A stretch of DNA of 64,000 nt, from the NCBI RefSeq assembly GCF_001310635.1, contig NZ_BAXR01000002.1:372001-436000 (forward strand). The letters are read 5' to 3'. This stretch comes from Bacillus sp. JCM 19034 (GTDB lineage: Bacteria > Bacillota > Bacilli > Bacillales > Bacillaceae_D). The notes beneath the pieces were generated by a model that ran no database searches, was not told the DNA's origin, and was given only the letters and a program-made list of their open reading frames with translations. Positions 12,234 through 22,361 of this stretch are shown here, in pieces. Positions within the stretch are counted from its first letter, which is position 1, and every line of letters starts with the position of its first letter. A program made the position numbers and the translations under genes.

Positions 12234-13021
12234 GTGAACGACCATTAATTGGTCATCGAATGTTAGTGACACGAGCAAAAGAACAAGCATATGTATTATC
12301 AAATGCCATTAAAATGGCAGGAGGAGTTCCGATCGAAGTACCACTAATTGCCTTTCGTGCAGTTAATGAACAGTTGCTAAAGAAGGAAATGAAGCGACTA
12401 TACGAATACGATTGGCTCATTTTCACGAGTGCAAATGGTGTGCGATATACATTACAATCATATGCAGAGCATATTAAACAATTTCGAGATCATTTTCAAA
12501 TTGCAGTAGTAGGTGAAAAAACAGCAGAAGCCTTACTAACTTACGGTCTAATGGCAGATTTGCTGCCGAGTGAATATGTGGCAGAAGATCTGCTAGATAC
12601 ATTACACAGTAAATTAAAACCAACCGATAAAGTTCTGGTTGCACGTGGTCAGTTAGGAAGAGCAACGTTAATAAAAGGCATGGTTAGAAAAGGTATAGAG
12701 GTAAAAGAAATAGTTGTATATGAAACGTATTGTCCTACAAACCATCTAGAATTCAAATGTGCAATGCAGCTCGATCCTACGTTTCTCATATTTACTAGCT
12801 CATCAACTGTACGTCATTTTGTTCAATTATGTTCTGACATAGGTATAGAGTTATCTAGCATCTCAAGTAAAATTGCTTGCATTGGACCAATCGCAAAGAA
12901 AAGTGCGATGCAATCAGGTTTAAAAGTAGATGTCATGCCACGTGTTTATACTATTGAGGCACTAGTTGAGGAGATCATTACTTATTTAGAGGAGGAGAAA
13001 AGAAATGGATCTACAATTTAA
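12230..13021 (+). CDS. hemD: Uroporphyrinogen-III synthase HemD
   Basis: HemD cyclises hydroxymethylbilane to uroporphyrinogen III with inversion of ring D. The 263-aa sequence is weakly conserved, as usual for the family, but shows the two-lobed pattern: an N-terminal [10 protein letters not shown] strand, [12 protein letters not shown], then the second lobe's VYETYC and [12 protein letters not shown]. Its start overlaps the hemC stop and its end overlaps hemB by 17 bp, so translation is tightly coupled. Confidence 0.93.
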   Translation: MSERPLIGHRMLVTRAKEQAYVLSNAIKMAGGVPIEVPLIAFRAVNEQLLKKEMKRLYEYDWLIFTSANGVRYTLQSYAEHIKQFRDHFQIAVVGEKTAEALLTYGLMADLLPSEYVAEDLLDTLHSKLKPTDKVLVARGQLGRATLIKGMVRKGIEVKEIVVYETYCPTNHLEFKCAMQLDPTFLIFTSSSTVRHFVQLCSDIGIELSSISSKIACIGPIAKKSAMQSGLKVDVMPRVYTIEALVEEIITYLEEEKRNGSTI

Positions 13022-13982
13022 ACGCCATCGACGTTTACGTAAAACAAAGGCGATTAGAAATTTAGTTAGAGAGACACATTTACATACTGAAGATTTGATT
13101 TATCCGATTTTTGTGACGGAAGGATCAAATGTGAAGAATGAGGTACCATCAATGCCGAATGTTTTTCAGTGGTCTTTAGATTTACTTGATGATGAAATTA
13201 AGTCAATTGTCGATTTGCAAATCGAAGCGATTATTGTTTTTGGCGTTCCTAGTGAAAAAGATGAGGTAGGTTCATGTGCCTATGAGGAACAAGGAATTGT
13301 TCAACGAGCTATTCGCCAAATAAAAAGTAATCATCCCGAATTAACAGTCATTGCCGATACGTGTTTATGTCAATTTACAGATCACGGTCATTGTGGTGTA
13401 ATTGAAGATGGAACAATTGTGAACGATACAACGTTAACCTTATTAGCTAAAACAGCTGTCTCACAAGCAGCTGCTGGGGCTGATATTATCGCACCTTCTA
13501 ATATGATGGATGGCTTTGTTGCGGCAATTCGGGCAGGGCTAGATGAAGCGGGCTACATAGATGTACCGATTATGTCTTATGCTGTTAAATATTCATCAGC
13601 CTTCTACGGACCATTCCGCGACGCAGCCCATAGTTCTCCGAAGTTCGGCGATCGAAAGACTTATCAAATGGACCCTGCTAATCGTTTGGAAGCGATTCGA
13701 GAAGCACAATCAGATATGGAAGAAGGAGCTGACTTTTTCATTGTAAAACCAGCACTATCTTATTTAGATATTGTCCGTGAAGTGAAAAATCATGTCAGTG
13801 CACCAGTTGTTGCCTATAATGTAAGTGGAGAGTATTCAATGGTGAAAGCTGCGAGTGAGCATGGTTGGATAAATGAAAAAGAGATTGTGCTCGAGAAATT
13901 AATTAGTATGAAACGAGCAGGTGCTGATTTAATTTTAACGTACCATGCAAAAGATGTTGCGGCGTGGTTACTAGAAGAATAA
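13005..13982 (+). CDS. hemB: Porphobilinogen synthase HemB (ALA dehydratase)
   Basis: HemB condenses two 5-aminolevulinate molecules to porphobilinogen. The zinc-type active-site cysteines are in [15 protein letters not shown], and the two active-site lysines in [15 protein letters not shown] and [11 protein letters not shown]. The length, 325 aa, is typical. The start lies in the hemD tail behind AGGAGGAG. Confidence 0.97.
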   Translation: MDLQFKRHRRLRKTKAIRNLVRETHLHTEDLIYPIFVTEGSNVKNEVPSMPNVFQWSLDLLDDEIKSIVDLQIEAIIVFGVPSEKDEVGSCAYEEQGIVQRAIRQIKSNHPELTVIADTCLCQFTDHGHCGVIEDGTIVNDTTLTLLAKTAVSQAAAGADIIAPSNMMDGFVAAIRAGLDEAGYIDVPIMSYAVKYSSAFYGPFRDAAHSSPKFGDRKTYQMDPANRLEAIREAQSDMEEGADFFIVKPALSYLDIVREVKNHVSAPVVAYNVSGEYSMVKAASEHGWINEKEIVLEKLISMKRAGADLILTYHAKDVAAWLLEE

Positions 13983-13993
13983 GGAGGGAAAAA

Positions 13994-15286
13994 ATGACTA
14001 GTTTAGAAAGGTCAAAACAAGCGTTTGAGGAAGCAAAGCCTTTAATGCCAGGTGGCGTGAACAGTCCAGTTCGTGCTTTTAAATCAGTTAAAATGGATCC
14101 AGTATTCATGGAAAAAGGTGAAGGAACACGAATTTATGATATTGATGGCAATGAATATCTTGATTATGTCTTGTCATGGGGGCCTCTTATTTTAGGACAT
14201 GCCGACCCAAAAGTCATTTCAGCTTTAAAAGAGACTGCTGAAAAAGGGACAAGCTTTGGTGCACCAAATCAGCTTGAGACAAAGCTTGCAAAGTTAGTAA
14301 TTGAACGAGTACCTTCAATAGAGGTTGTGCGAATGGTTAACTCTGGTACGGAAGCGACGATGAGTGCACTTCGGCTAGCACGTGGGTATACAGGTAGAAG
14401 TAAAATCTTGAAGTTTGAAGGCTGCTATCATGGGCACGGTGATTCCTTATTAATCAAGGCAGGTTCAGGAGTTGCGACGTTAGGACTTCCTGATAGTCCA
14501 GGGGTACCGGAATCAGTCGCCCAAAATACGATCACCGTCCCTTATAATGATTTAGAAAGCGTTCGTTACGTCTTTGAACAATATGGTGATGATTTAGCGG
14601 GTGTGATTATTGAACCAGTTGCTGGTAATATGGGGGTTGTCCCACCTTTGCCGGGCTTTTTAGAGGAACTTCGAAAGATCACGGAAGAGAACGGTACATT
14701 GCTTATTTTTGATGAAGTGATGACAGGTTTTCGAGTTGGTTACAATTGTGCACAAGGGTCATTTGGGGTTACTCCAGACATCACTTGCCTTGGAAAAGTG
14801 ATTGGTGGGGGATTACCTGTCGGAGCTTACGGTGGAAAAAGAGAAATAATGGAACAAATAGCCCCTAGTGGTCCTATCTATCAAGCGGGGACATTATCTG
14901 GAAATCCTCTTGCAATGTGTGCGGGATACGAAACATTATCACAATTAACACCAAACGATTACGAAAGATTTGAACGTCTAGGAAAACGGCTTGCGGATGG
15001 ACTGTCAAAGGCTGCGACAAAATACGAAATCGCACACACGGTTAATCGTGCTGGGTCAATGGTCGGTTTCTTCTTTACAGATGAAGAGGTCATTAATTTC
15101 GAAAAAGCTTCTACATCTAATCTGGAGTATTTCACAACTTACTTCCAAGAGATGCTCAAACAAGGCATTTCACTTCCACCTTCTCAATTTGAAGGAATGT
15201 TTTTATCAACAAAACATACGGAAGAGGATATTGATCAAACGATTCAAGCAGCAGAAAAAGCATTTGCGGTCATAAAGAGCTCATAA
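13994..15286 (+). CDS. hemL: Glutamate-1-semialdehyde 2,1-aminomutase HemL
   Basis: A PLP enzyme converting glutamate-1-semialdehyde to 5-aminolevulinate; it sits last in the operon although it acts second. It has 430 residues. It shows [16 protein letters not shown] for phosphate binding, FDEVMTGFR, and the PLP lysine in [17 protein letters not shown]. The ATG at 13994 is preceded by AAGGAGGG. A terminator follows, so hemAXCDBL ends here. Confidence 0.97.
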   Translation: MTSLERSKQAFEEAKPLMPGGVNSPVRAFKSVKMDPVFMEKGEGTRIYDIDGNEYLDYVLSWGPLILGHADPKVISALKETAEKGTSFGAPNQLETKLAKLVIERVPSIEVVRMVNSGTEATMSALRLARGYTGRSKILKFEGCYHGHGDSLLIKAGSGVATLGLPDSPGVPESVAQNTITVPYNDLESVRYVFEQYGDDLAGVIIEPVAGNMGVVPPLPGFLEELRKITEENGTLLIFDEVMTGFRVGYNCAQGSFGVTPDITCLGKVIGGGLPVGAYGGKREIMEQIAPSGPIYQAGTLSGNPLAMCAGYETLSQLTPNDYERFERLGKRLADGLSKAATKYEIAHTVNRAGSMVGFFFTDEEVINFEKASTSNLEYFTTYFQEMLKQGISLPPSQFEGMFLSTKHTEEDIDQTIQAAEKAFAVIKSS

Positions 15287-15298
15287 TGATATAAATGG

Positions 15299-15337
15299 AA
15301 GAATGTTCTCATAAAGATTATTTGAGAGCATTCTTTT
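15299..15337 (+). terminator. Rho-independent terminator of the hem operon
   Basis: AGAATGTTCTCA pairs with TGAGAGCATTCTTTT across a short A+T-rich loop. Confidence 0.8.
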
Positions 15338-15541
15338 CTTTTATTATATGAATGAAGCGTGAGTGTTATTTGTGCAGTGTTACAGTTAAAAGAAAGGAGC
15401 TATATCCAATTGATATGATACACGGAAAGAAAAGCTGCTTTCTGTGTTTTTCTTATATTGTTAGCATAAACGGCAGGGACTTGTCATAGAGTGATATTGT
15501 ACTGAATAGGAACGTATCATTTTGACAAGGAGGAATGAAAC

Positions 15542-16657
15542 GTGTCATTTGAACATCCATCGAAACTATCGTTTTCAATTGAGGAATCGGTTTGGTTGAA
15601 TAAAGGTGAAGAAGTAGAAGAAGTGCTTGGGATGTCATTAGAACCAGAGATTGTCATTGAGGAACGGGATCATCATGTCTATATCCGCGGGGGATTACGT
15701 CTATTAGGAGAATATCGTTCAACTGATAATGAAACGATTGCGGAAGGAGGATCTTTGGAACAGCAAGTCACTTTTCGTTCAGTGAAAGATGTGGCAGTGT
15801 CATCTAATGGTATCGGAGAAATAAAGCACTACTTTCCGATTGATGTCACAATTCCTAGCAATCGAATTCAAAATTTAGATGATGTGTTTGTTCAAGTTGA
15901 ATCATTCGATTATGATCTACCTGAACCAAGCTGCATTCAGTTGACAGCTGATATTGCGATTAGTGGGATGACCTATAAACATGAAGAACGAACAGAGGAA
16001 AGAGTAGAATCGGTAGAAAGTACAGCTCCAACTGCTTTTTCGTTTGAAGCAAAGAAGGAGCAAAGTATTCAAAAACAAAGTGAAGTAAGGAAAGAAGAAC
16101 AGGTGGAAAGACTTGAGGAGGTAGATCTGAAGCAGATAGATAATGAAGAATCAGATCTACTAAAAGACGAAGAGCAAGAAAAACAGTTAGTGAACGAAGA
16201 TCATGGAAAAGTAGAAGACAATGAGAGCGAAGAAGTACTAGTAGAGAATCAAGATGAAGAAAAGTTAGATCAAAATGAAGAAGAGCTAGTTCGTGAAGAA
16301 TACAATGAAACGCAACCCGAGCTGAATGTTCATTTTTCATCTAAGGAATTCGATGATATTCCATTAAACGAATCAAATGAACCTAGTAATCAAAAAGACG
16401 TTATTCATCATGAGCAAGAAGTGCAAGAGGAAAAACCTCGTGAAGAAAATGCATTGTATTTAACTAAGATGCTTTCGAAGGGTGAAGAAAGGTTTTCAAA
16501 ATGGAAAATGTGCATCATTCAAGAGAATGAATCATTAGAAACGATTGCCCAACGTTATGATATTAGTTTGAGTCAATTAATACGTATGAATCGTCTTCAA
16601 GGTGAACAAGTTGAGGAAGGGCAAATTTTATATATACCTGTATCGGTAGAATCTTAA
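15542..16657 (+). CDS. spoVID: SpoVID, spore coat encasement protein
   Basis: SpoVID is needed for coat layers to wrap around the forespore. The 371-aa product starts at a GTG behind AAGGAGG. It has a beta-rich N-terminal SpoVID domain (about 1-140), a long low-complexity Glu/Asp/Lys/Gln region (about 150-300), and a C-terminal LysM domain (about 322-368, IQENESLETIAQRYDISLSQ). LysM of SpoVID binds lipid II in B. subtilis. The acidic middle is shorter than in B. subtilis. It lies downstream of hemL as in Bacillus. Confidence 0.92.
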   Translation: MSFEHPSKLSFSIEESVWLNKGEEVEEVLGMSLEPEIVIEERDHHVYIRGGLRLLGEYRSTDNETIAEGGSLEQQVTFRSVKDVAVSSNGIGEIKHYFPIDVTIPSNRIQNLDDVFVQVESFDYDLPEPSCIQLTADIAISGMTYKHEERTEERVESVESTAPTAFSFEAKKEQSIQKQSEVRKEEQVERLEEVDLKQIDNEESDLLKDEEQEKQLVNEDHGKVEDNESEEVLVENQDEEKLDQNEEELVREEYNETQPELNVHFSSKEFDDIPLNESNEPSNQKDVIHHEQEVQEEKPREENALYLTKMLSKGEERFSKWKMCIIQENESLETIAQRYDISLSQLIRMNRLQGEQVEEGQILYIPVSVES

Positions 16658-16672
16658 AGGGGTCGTCTTATT

Positions 16673-17566
16673 ATGTTAATCGACTTATTAAAAGAGCAAT
16701 ATAATTGGGTTGAGGGGCGTTTTATAGATAATGATTTAATAGAAACAGATAAAGGCTTAAAACGAATTCGATATTGGTCTGACAAACAGCTATTAGATTG
16801 GCATATAAATTGGCGTGATCACTGTAGTGACACGCCTTATCTACTAGTTGATCGAATGCTACGGACAAAGGAGCAGCAACCGTTTGTTTCATTTGAAGGT
16901 GCATATGTAACTGTCCATGACGAAATTGTTGAACCTTTCTTAATAAAAGGACAAGAGTCGGCTGTAGCTAGTGCTCTTGCTACATTTATTCATTATGGGT
17001 TGAAAGTAGAAAGTAATAGAGAGCAGCATAGCTCTACACACCTTGAAAAAGAGTTGTTTACAGCAGACCATATGTTCCTAGAAACTGAAGGACTAACGGA
17101 TTATCACTTTTATCGGAAAGAAGCAATACGTAGAGAAGAAAAGGCTGCTGCCCTTCTGCAAACGACTAAATCAACTCGTTTACCAACCCTTGATCCAATT
17201 CTATCCGTGAAACAAGTTAGAACAACTGCTAATGTTTTATACTGGGTCGGAACGATGGATGAACCGATAAAAGGTTATGTTGGCTTGGATCAGTTTTTTA
17301 GGGAAATGTTTTTACAAGTAGGAGAGAGTTCAAGTAGGAAGCTTATTGAGCATTTAATTGAAAAGCTTGATCGAAATCAGGCAATTCAGTTGCTAGCTGA
17401 AATTGTGAAGCCTAATGAATGGAACAATTGGAGCCAGCATGTTGCATTGGATAATAGCCGTTTGGCTGAATCGTTTCAGCGGATGCAAGAGCAGTGGGAG
17501 ATAACAAAACAACTCGTTCAAATAATCAGTATGACGATCGATAAAAAGAAGGTGTCGATTTCATGA
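16673..17566 (+). CDS. Divergent CotS/YsxE-like protein, function unknown
   Basis: This 297-aa gene sits between spoVID and ysxE and overlaps ysxE by 4 bp (ATGA), so it belongs to the coat operon. I did not recognise it outright. The N-terminal part (GLKRIRYWSDKQLLDWHINW, then PFVSFEGAYVTVHD) resembles the N-lobe of the CotS/YutH/YsxE protein-kinase-like coat family, and GLDQFFREMF followed by a helical tail resembles the end of its C-lobe. The catalytic HGD and downstream DFE-type motifs are missing, so if related it is a degenerate pseudokinase-like paralogue. This is a by-eye reading; an unrelated lineage-specific coat protein remains possible. Confidence 0.5.
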   Translation: MLIDLLKEQYNWVEGRFIDNDLIETDKGLKRIRYWSDKQLLDWHINWRDHCSDTPYLLVDRMLRTKEQQPFVSFEGAYVTVHDEIVEPFLIKGQESAVASALATFIHYGLKVESNREQHSSTHLEKELFTADHMFLETEGLTDYHFYRKEAIRREEKAAALLQTTKSTRLPTLDPILSVKQVRTTANVLYWVGTMDEPIKGYVGLDQFFREMFLQVGESSSRKLIEHLIEKLDRNQAIQLLAEIVKPNEWNNWSQHVALDNSRLAESFQRMQEQWEITKQLVQIISMTIDKKKVSIS

Positions 17567-18552
17567 GCTATGAATCTATTTTGTATTATTACGATATATA
17601 TCCAATTGAGATTGAAGAACTAGGAAAAATTAAGAAAGTGACAACAAATCGTGGGACGTTGCTTTAAAGGAATCACCATTTCAAGACAGCAAGCAGATGA
17701 ATTTATTCACTCTTTAAAAAATTAATGAAGCATGGCTACAATAAGTTTGTTCCAATATTACCGACAAAGTATGGCGAATATACGGTATCAACGAATACGC
17801 ATACGTATTATGTTATGCCGTGGATTGAACCAGTTGAATATACTGCACGCGAATCAATGGAGGAAAAGCTAGCAGGTCAGCTAGGGATTATTCATCGGAT
17901 ATCAGTAAAAACCCAACCTTTTTTAAAGGAAAACGTAGATCAATCGTATAATCAGTTATTACAGCGCTGGGAGCTTCGTCGCCTTGAATTAACACGTTTT
18001 GCTGATCAAGCAGAAAAGAGAACGTACATGTCTCCGTTCGAATTAACATTTTTAACACATGCATATATGTTAGATCAAATGGCTGAAACAGCGAAGGGAT
18101 ATTTGAAAAAATGGTATGAGCTCTGTTTAGAGAAAGAAACGTATCGAACTGTACTATGTCATGGTAGAATGCAACGATCCCATGCGATTTTTAATCAAGA
18201 AAATGAACCGTATTTATTAAATTTTGAACGTGCGTCTATTGATACACCAGCTCGCGACTTAGCTAGCTTTTGTCGCTATAGTTTTTCAAAAGGTTTTTGG
18301 ACTGATGAGGATATTTTAACATGGTTTATGAGATATGAACGTCATTTGCCATTGCTTGAAGAAGAGAAGTACTTAACTTGTGCTTACTTGAATTTCCCTG
18401 AACCAATTGCCTATGCTGTTGAATCGTACGTTCATTCACATAAATCAATGAAAGAGCTGGAGCATGTCCAACGTTTAGAAAAACGATTAATGTCAATGAG
18501 GAGAATACAAAGGGTAACACAAAAGTTAATCATTATTCCTGATAAAGATTAA
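17563..18552 (+). CDS. ysxE: YsxE, CotS-family spore coat kinase-like protein, with three one-base losses
   Basis: The start overlaps the previous gene and reads MSYESILYYYDIYPIEIEEL. Frame losses occur at the TT at 17659-17660, at about 17690-17697, and in the A-run at 17716-17721. Restoring one base at each gives RGTFALKESPFQDSK..DEFIHSLKKLMKHGYNKFVP and a single protein of 330 aa. The kinase-like fold is shown by YYVMPWIEP, the LCHGRMQRSHAIFN catalytic-loop position (Arg in place of the Asp of HGD) and LNFERASIDTPARDLASFCR. It is the expected partner of SpoVID. Three errors in 60 bp is the densest cluster in the window. Confidence 0.85.
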
Positions 18553-18566
18553 AAATACAATTATGA

Positions 18567-18610
18567 GGGCACTGTAGAAGGTAAAACTACCTTTTACAGT
18601 GCCCCTTTAA
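18567..18610 (+). terminator. Rho-independent terminator of the spoVID-ysxE operon
   Basis: GGGCACTGTAGAAGGTA pairs almost perfectly with TACCTTTTACAGTGCCC, followed by a weak T-run. Confidence 0.8.
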
Positions 18611-18813
18611 GGCATTACGAAATTGCAAATTCTAGTAAGTTAAAGGTTAATCGATAAAAGAACGGCTAAAGTTGCTAAACCTATCATTATACGAGTTTGA
18701 TCAGAGTATTCATTACTGGTCCTTTCTATCTAAATGTTATATTTGAAAATAGATCTATTGTCTCTATACATGTAACGAGTATACGTTGATCTTCTTAAAA
18801 AGCACTTAAACGA

Positions 18814-18865
18814 AAAAAGGAGCGAATGCCCATTTTAATTAAGAAGCAACTTCGCTCATTCTGTC
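18814..18865 (-). terminator. Rho-independent terminator of the small reverse-strand gene
   Basis: Read on the minus strand, GAGCGAAGT pairs with ATTCGCTC and is followed by CTTTTTTC. It begins 5 bp past the stop of the reverse-strand gene, which supports that gene being real. Confidence 0.65.
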
Positions 18866-18869
18866 ATTG

Positions 18870-19082
18870 TTATAGTAATCTCAACTTTAACGAACAATAT
18901 AATACAATCATTAACGTTAACAAAATAACATCAAATGTTGTAGGAAATAATAATGTCCGAATAAGTTGAAAAATAATTAGAGGCACTAAGATTTGCAGAA
19001 ACAATAGCTTACACTTCATCCACCAATTTGGTGGTCCGTGGTAGGGGTGATATGATCGAAATCGTTTGTTAAACATGTTCAT
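18870..19082 (-). CDS. Small membrane protein, function unknown
   Basis: A 70-aa reverse-strand gene between ysxE and valS. The N-terminus is basic and aromatic (FRSYHPYHGPPNWWMKCK), followed by two hydrophobic stretches that could each span the membrane (about residues 28-45 and 48-68). GAGAAAGTGGGATGAAC precedes the start and a good terminator follows the stop. I recognise no family. A Pro/Tyr/Trp-rich head with a short membrane anchor is a common plan of small sporulation proteins, but that is only inference from the neighbourhood. Confidence 0.6.
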   Translation of the reverse strand: MNMFNKRFRSYHPYHGPPNWWMKCKLLFLQILVPLIIFQLIRTLLFPTTFDVILLTLMIVLYCSLKLRLL

Positions 19083-19179
19083 CCCACTTTCTCAAGCTTT
19101 CATACTACTACGTTATGTTACTTGCTTAGTTTGGGTGATTAGCATGTTTAACGAAGTGAAAATATGGATATAGCTGTTC

Positions 19180-19208
19180 TTGACGTATCGTTAAAGATAA
19201 ACTAAAAT
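19180..19208 (+). promoter_or_regulatory. Sigma-A promoter of valS
   Basis: TTGACG (19180-19185), 17-bp spacer, TAAAAT (19203-19208), directly upstream of the T-box leader. Confidence 0.7.
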
Positions 19209-19214
19209 AGTACC

Positions 19215-19461
19215 AAATAATGAATGTGAAGATTAGGAAGAGTAGGCTCGGAACCTTTCAGAGAGAGAAATCAGTTGCTGAGAGATTTCTTAAGATGTAC
19301 GAGTTGAATGTCGCCTAGGAGCAGCTGAGCTGAACAGTAAGTAGGCTCGGACGGAGCTGACCGTTAACAGACTGAGGTGTGTAGTGCTTTAGTATGGCTA
19401 CAAACAAAGGTGGTACCGCGAATTAAACTCTCTTCGTCCTTTGGATGAGGGGGTTTTTTTG
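19215..19461 (+). promoter_or_regulatory. T-box riboswitch controlling valS
   Basis: The conserved T-box AAAGGTGGTACCGCGA (19406-19421) can pair with the acceptor end of uncharged tRNA. It precedes a competing terminator (TCTTCGTCC...GGATGAGGGGG then TTTTTTT, ending near 19461). Upstream, the AG-bulge region GAGTAGG, the AGAGAG motif and the GTTGCTGAGAG apical loop of stem I are visible. GTC at 19310-19312 in the GAATGTCGCC context is the likely specifier codon and matches valine. Low charged tRNA(Val) should stabilise the antiterminator and raise valS expression. Confidence 0.93.
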
Positions 19462-19574
19462 ATTGTACAGATTTAGGGAGTGATTTGTAGTTACGTATAC
19501 TTCCTATTAGTGCAATTGAGGCAATATTTAAAGAGAGAATAATGATTACATAAAGAAAGATGGAGGTTAGTTAG

Positions 19575-22218
19575 ATGGAAAATCAGGAACATACAATGCA
19601 GACAAAATACAATCCACAGGAAACAGAAGCGAAATGGTACTCCTATTGGCTTGAAGGAGGATTCTTCAAAGCAAAAGGTGAGGAAGGTAAGGAAGCATAT
19701 TCGATTGTTATCCCACCACCAAACGTAACAGGGAAGCTCCATTTAGGCCATGCTTGGGATACGACCTTACAAGATATTTTAGTTCGTATGAAAAGAATGC
19801 AAGGCTATGACACGTTATGGTTACCAGGTATGGACCATGCTGGAATTGCTACTCAAGCGAAAGTTGAAGCAAGGCTTAAAGAGCAAAAAACGAATCGATA
19901 TGAGCTTGGTCGCGAAAAGTTTCTAGAAAAATCATGGGAATGGAAAGAGGAATACGCTTCATTTATACGCAATCAATGGGCAAAGCTTGGTCTTTCGTTA
20001 GATTATTCGCGAGAGCGTTTTACCCTTGATGAAGGATTATCAAAGGCGGTAAGAGAAGTTTTTGTTAAGTTATACGAAAAAGGGCTAATTTATCGAGGAG
20101 AATATATTATTAATTGGGACCCTGAAACAAGAACAGCTCTATCCGACATCGAGGTTATTTACAAAGATGTTCAAGGTGCATTTTATCATATGAATTATCC
20201 ATTATCAGACGGCACAGGATCAATTGAAGTGGCAACGACTAGACCTGAAACGATGCTTGGTGATACAGCCGTTGCTGTACATCCTGATGATGACCGTTAT
20301 AAGCATTTAATTGGTAAGACAGTTACATTACCGATAGTCGGTAGGGAAATTCCAATTGTAGCTGATGATTATGTTGATATGGAATTTGGTTCAGGGGCTG
20401 TAAAAATTACACCTGCTCATGATCCGAATGATTTTGAGCTTGGAAATCGTCATAATTTGGCTCGGATTTTAGTCATGAATGAAGATGGATCGATGAACGT
20501 AAATGCAGGTGAATATCAGGGATTAGATCGTTTTGAATGTCGTAAGAAACTAGTAAGTGATTTACAAAAGCAAGGTGTTTTGTTCAAGATTGAAGAACAC
20601 ACACACTCGGTTGGGCATTCAGAACGAAGTGGGGCAGTTGTGGAGCCTTACTTATCTACGCAATGGTTTGTTAAGATGCAGCCATTAGCAGATGCAGCCA
20701 TTGAGCTACAAAAATCAGATCAGGAAAAAGTTCACTTTGTTCCAAATCGCTTTGAAAAAACGTATTTACGTTGGATGGAGAACATTCGCGATTGGTGTAT
20801 TTCCCGTCAACTATGGTGGGGACACAGAATCCCAGCATGGTATCATAAAGAAACGGGCGAGGTATATGTTGGTCATGAAGCCCTAAGGATATCGAAAACT
20901 GGGATCAGGATGAAGATGTATTAGATACGTGGTTCAGTTCTGCTCTTTGGCCATTTTCGACAATGGGCTGGCCTGATGAAGAAGCAAGTGATTACAACCG
21001 CTTTTATTCAACGGATGTACTTGTGACAGGTTACGATATCATTTTTTTCTGGGTATCTCGAATGATTTTTCAAGGATTGGAATTCACAGGTAAGAAACCG
21101 TTTCATGATGTCTTAATCCATGGACTTGTTCGTGATTCAGAAGGCAGAAAATGAGTAAGTCGCTAGGGAACGGTGTTGACCCAATGGATGTTATTGAGAA
21201 ATATGGTGCTGACTCACTACGTTTCTTCTTGTCAACTGGAAGTTCCCCGGGAAATGATTTGCGTTTTTACTGGGAAAAGGTCGAATCAACATGGAATTTC
21301 GGTAATAAAATTTGGAATGCATCACGCTTTGCCTTAATGAATATGGATGGGTTAAAAGTCGAAGATATCGATTTAACGGGCGAAAAATCAATCGCTGATA
21401 AATGGATATTAACACGTTTGCAACAAACAATTAAAGACGTAACACGTTTGATGGATGCGTACGAGTTTGGTGAAGTTGGACGGATTTTGTATAACTTTAT
21501 TTGGGATGATTTTTGTGATTGGTATATTGAAATGGCTAAGCTCCCATTATATGGTGAGGATGAAGCTGCAAAACATACGACACGTTCTGTACTAGCATAT
21601 GTTTTAGATGAAACGATGCGATTATTACATCCGATGATGCCATTTATTACCGAGGAAATATGGCAACACTTGCCGCATGAAGGCGAATCAATTACTGTAA
21701 GTTCATGGCCTGTAAAAAATGACGACTTCATTTTTGAAGATGCTGTGAAGGATATGGATTTGTTGAAAGAAATTATTCGCTCTGTACGTAATACCCGTGC
21801 GGAATTAAATGTACCGATGAGTAAACAGATTGAACTTTTAATTCAAGCGTCATCAGATGATGTACTTGATCAATTAACACGTGGTAAAAGCTATATTGAA
21901 AAGTTCTGTAATCCTGCAACGTTAACGATGGCTACTGGATTAACAGCACCTGAAAAATCAATGTCACAAGTGTTATCAGGAGTCGAACTATATTTACCAT
22001 TAGCTGGGCTATTGGACTTAGATGCCGAAATTTCACGTTTGGAAAATGAGCTCAAAAAGCTTGATAAAGAAGTGGAACGTGTAGATAAGAAACTTAGTAA
22101 CGCTGGCTTCCTAGCTAAAGCACCCGAAAAAGTAATAGAGGACGAAAAAGCGAAAAAGGCCGACTATGAAACAAAGCGGGAAGCTGTAAGAACTCGTATT
22201 TCAGAGCTAGAAGGATAA
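19575..22218 (+). CDS. valS: Valyl-tRNA synthetase, with two one-base losses
   Basis: A class I aminoacyl-tRNA synthetase with editing domain. The HIGH motif is KLHLGHAW near residue 50, the KMSKS motif KMSKSLGNG, and a C-terminal coiled coil ([20 protein letters not shown]) forms the tRNA-binding arm. A C is missing at 20881-20883 (restores [20 protein letters not shown]), and an A at 21148-21151 (restores EGRKMSKS). With both, the protein is 881 aa, the normal length. As valS is essential, real inactivation is implausible. Regulated by the T-box upstream; a terminator follows. Confidence 0.96.
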
Positions 22219-22231
22219 CAGCAAGTAGACG

Positions 22232-22276
22232 AGAAGGTGATTTCATAACAAATGAGTTATGAAATCTCCTTTTTAA
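22232..22276 (+). terminator. Rho-independent terminator after valS
   Basis: AAGGTGATTTCATAAC pairs with GTTATGAAATCTCCTTTTT over a 6-nt loop. Confidence 0.85.
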
Positions 22277-22361
22277 TGAACACAGTTTTCGAGAATCATT
22301 CAGCTTGACAAAGTTTAAAATAAAGAAATAAATACAGAGTTAGAGTTAAGGGGATGACATC

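Noticed and set aside
16120-16320. Possible coiled-coil repeat or recombination hot spot in spoVID
   Set aside because: Glu-rich low complexity is normal in the central part of SpoVID.
18620-18735. A reverse-strand hydrophobic micropeptide frame (DQTRIMIGLATLAVLLSINL) near GAAAGGACC
   Set aside because: The only nearby ATG is out of frame by one base; without read evidence for another lost base it cannot be supported.
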